A stretch of DNA of 64,000 nt from Acinetobacter sp. ANC 4178 (lineage in GTDB: Bacteria; Pseudomonadota; Gammaproteobacteria; Pseudomonadales; Moraxellaceae). Below the pieces are notes generated by a model, which worked only from the letters and a program-made list of their open reading frames with translations, did no database searches and was not told where the DNA came from. The position numbers were made by a program, and so were the translations under genes. Shown one piece after another: positions 63,374 through 64,000 of this stretch. Within the stretch, counting starts at the first letter, position 1, and each line of letters opens with the position of its first letter. The stretch covers positions 62,001-126,000 of the forward strand of contig NZ_SJOD01000001.1 of NCBI RefSeq assembly GCF_004331175.1, written 5' to 3'.

Positions 63374-64000
63374 TTAACAAGCATGCTGCATTTTTTGCAA
63401 AGCAATCTCTTGTTGTTTTAAAAGATTACGTTGAATTTTACCACTAGATGTTTTAGGCAGGCTTTCTACAAATTCAATTTCTTTAGGATAAGCATGTTTC
63501 GATAAACGAGAGCGGACATATTGCTGTAATTTTTGGTTCAAATCTTCACTCGCCGGATATTGTGGTTTCAAGACGACAAATGCTTTCACAATTTCAGTGC
63601 GCTCTGGATCTGGCTTTCCAATCACAGCAGATTCAAGAACTTCCTCACACTCTAATAATGTGCTTTCAACATCAAAAGGCCCAACACGATAGCCTGACGT
63701 TGTAATGACATCATCATCACGTCCAATAAAATCAATACCACCAAACTCATTCAATTGAACCATATCACCTGTCAAATAATAGTTCCCAACAAAGGATTTA
63801 CGATTCTGCCCATCATAACCCTTAAACCAGAATAAAGCGGATTTAGAACAGTCGATTGCCAAAGTGCCTACTTCACCCTGTTCTACTTCCTGATGCTGTG
63901 CATTCAGGACTGCGAAGCGATGCCCAGGGATGGCAAAGCCCGCAGAACCAACTTTTTTCGGATGTGCTAATGCATGATGATTAGCAATAACCATCCCGAG
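63374..64000 (-). CDS. AMP-dependent acyl-CoA synthetase, C-terminal part
   Basis: Only the last 209 residues lie in the window; the frame is open past the edge. The adenylation motifs are GWYxTGD-like (GNYYLTGDMVQ), GRDDDVITTSGYRVGPFDVE, and the C-terminal Lys in LPKTSSGKIQRNLL. These are the marks of acyl-CoA synthetases (ACSM or acetate type), which make acyl-AMP and then acyl-CoA. The upstream Leu-Gly before Met in the edge region fits the TE-x-G-type motif of the core. Substrate is not known. Confidence 0.88.
   Translation of the reverse strand, partial: LGMVIANHHALAHPKKVGSAGFAIPGHRFAVLNAQHQEVEQGEVGTLAIDCSKSALFWFKGYDGQNRKSFVGNYYLTGDMVQLNEFGGIDFIGRDDDVITTSGYRVGPFDVESTLLECEEVLESAVIGKPDPERTEIVKAFVVLKPQYPASEDLNQKLQQYVRSRLSKHAYPKEIEFVESLPKTSSGKIQRNLLKQQEIALQKMQHAC

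Noticed and set aside
1..64000. CRISPR arrays, tRNA or rRNA genes, prophage, complete IS
   Set aside because: Reading the whole window I found no regularly spaced repeats, no cloverleaf-type sequence, no phage gene cluster, and only one dead transposase fragment.

Overview
The window is AT-rich chromosomal DNA of a gammaproteobacterium. The gene set fits the genus Acinetobacter: an AceI-type PACE exporter with a divergent LysR regulator, an archaic (Csu-like) chaperone-usher pilus, a very long TamA, and many short lipoproteins without obvious relatives elsewhere. The species cannot be fixed from the sequence alone. Most of the window reads as ordinary core chromosome. I saw no rRNA, tRNA, CRISPR array, intact insertion sequence or prophage.

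Layout. 1-4.9 kb: tail of a RoxA/YcfD-like cupin, a two-component system (sensor kinase plus NarL-type regulator), and a membrane-anchored FMN glutamate-synthase-like protein. 4.9-8.6 kb: a leftward envelope operon (low-Mr tyrosine phosphatase, murB, a DUF218/ElyC-type protein, a lysophospholipase-like hydrolase). 8.7-12.5 kb: iron alcohol dehydrogenase, thioesterase and dnaX. 12.8-18.3 kb: an EstB-type serine hydrolase and a (R)-3-hydroxyacyl locus (MaoC-like hydratase, two-domain FabG, thiolase) whose arrangement recalls mycobacterial htdX-fabG4-fadA2. 18.4-25.4 kb: membrane and transport genes (DedA, AceI with LysR, LeuE-type, BenE, SMR), transaldolase and an esterase lipoprotein. 25.6-30.2 kb: two universal stress proteins, a PEGA-like lipoprotein and pepN. 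30.2-38.5 kb: the most accessory-looking part, with small unknown genes, a cysteine-rich unknown gene abutting thiM, a GNAT-like unknown, Lrp, a candidate small RNA, an SLC13 permease and a PD-(D/E)XK-like protein. 38.6-44.7 kb: acnB, small lipoproteins including a DUF333-I78 fusion, and a decayed IS5-type transposase. 44.7-54.2 kb: tamB-tamA, a divergent LplT-like flippase and coq7. 54.3-57.9 kb: a lipoprotein, folB-folK, a UbiB/AarF kinase and a MoeB/ThiF enzyme. 58-63.2 kb: a minimal archaic pilus operon (pilin, chaperone, usher, tip protein) with a second convergent pilin gene. 63.4-64 kb: C-terminal part of an acyl-CoA synthetase.

How the parts fit. Several neighbourhoods make functional sense: murB with the ElyC-like protein; the hydratase/reductase/thiolase trio for acyl-CoA conversion; TamAB beside an LplT-like carrier for phospholipid traffic; Coq7 and a UbiB-family protein 1.5 kb apart for ubiquinone; FolB and FolK overlapping. 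No single striking new system is evident. The best leads are the unknown cysteine-rich gene coupled to thiM, the PD-(D/E)XK protein lodged against the acnB terminator, the paired hairpins and candidate small RNA around lrp, and the extended TamA and thiolase proteins.
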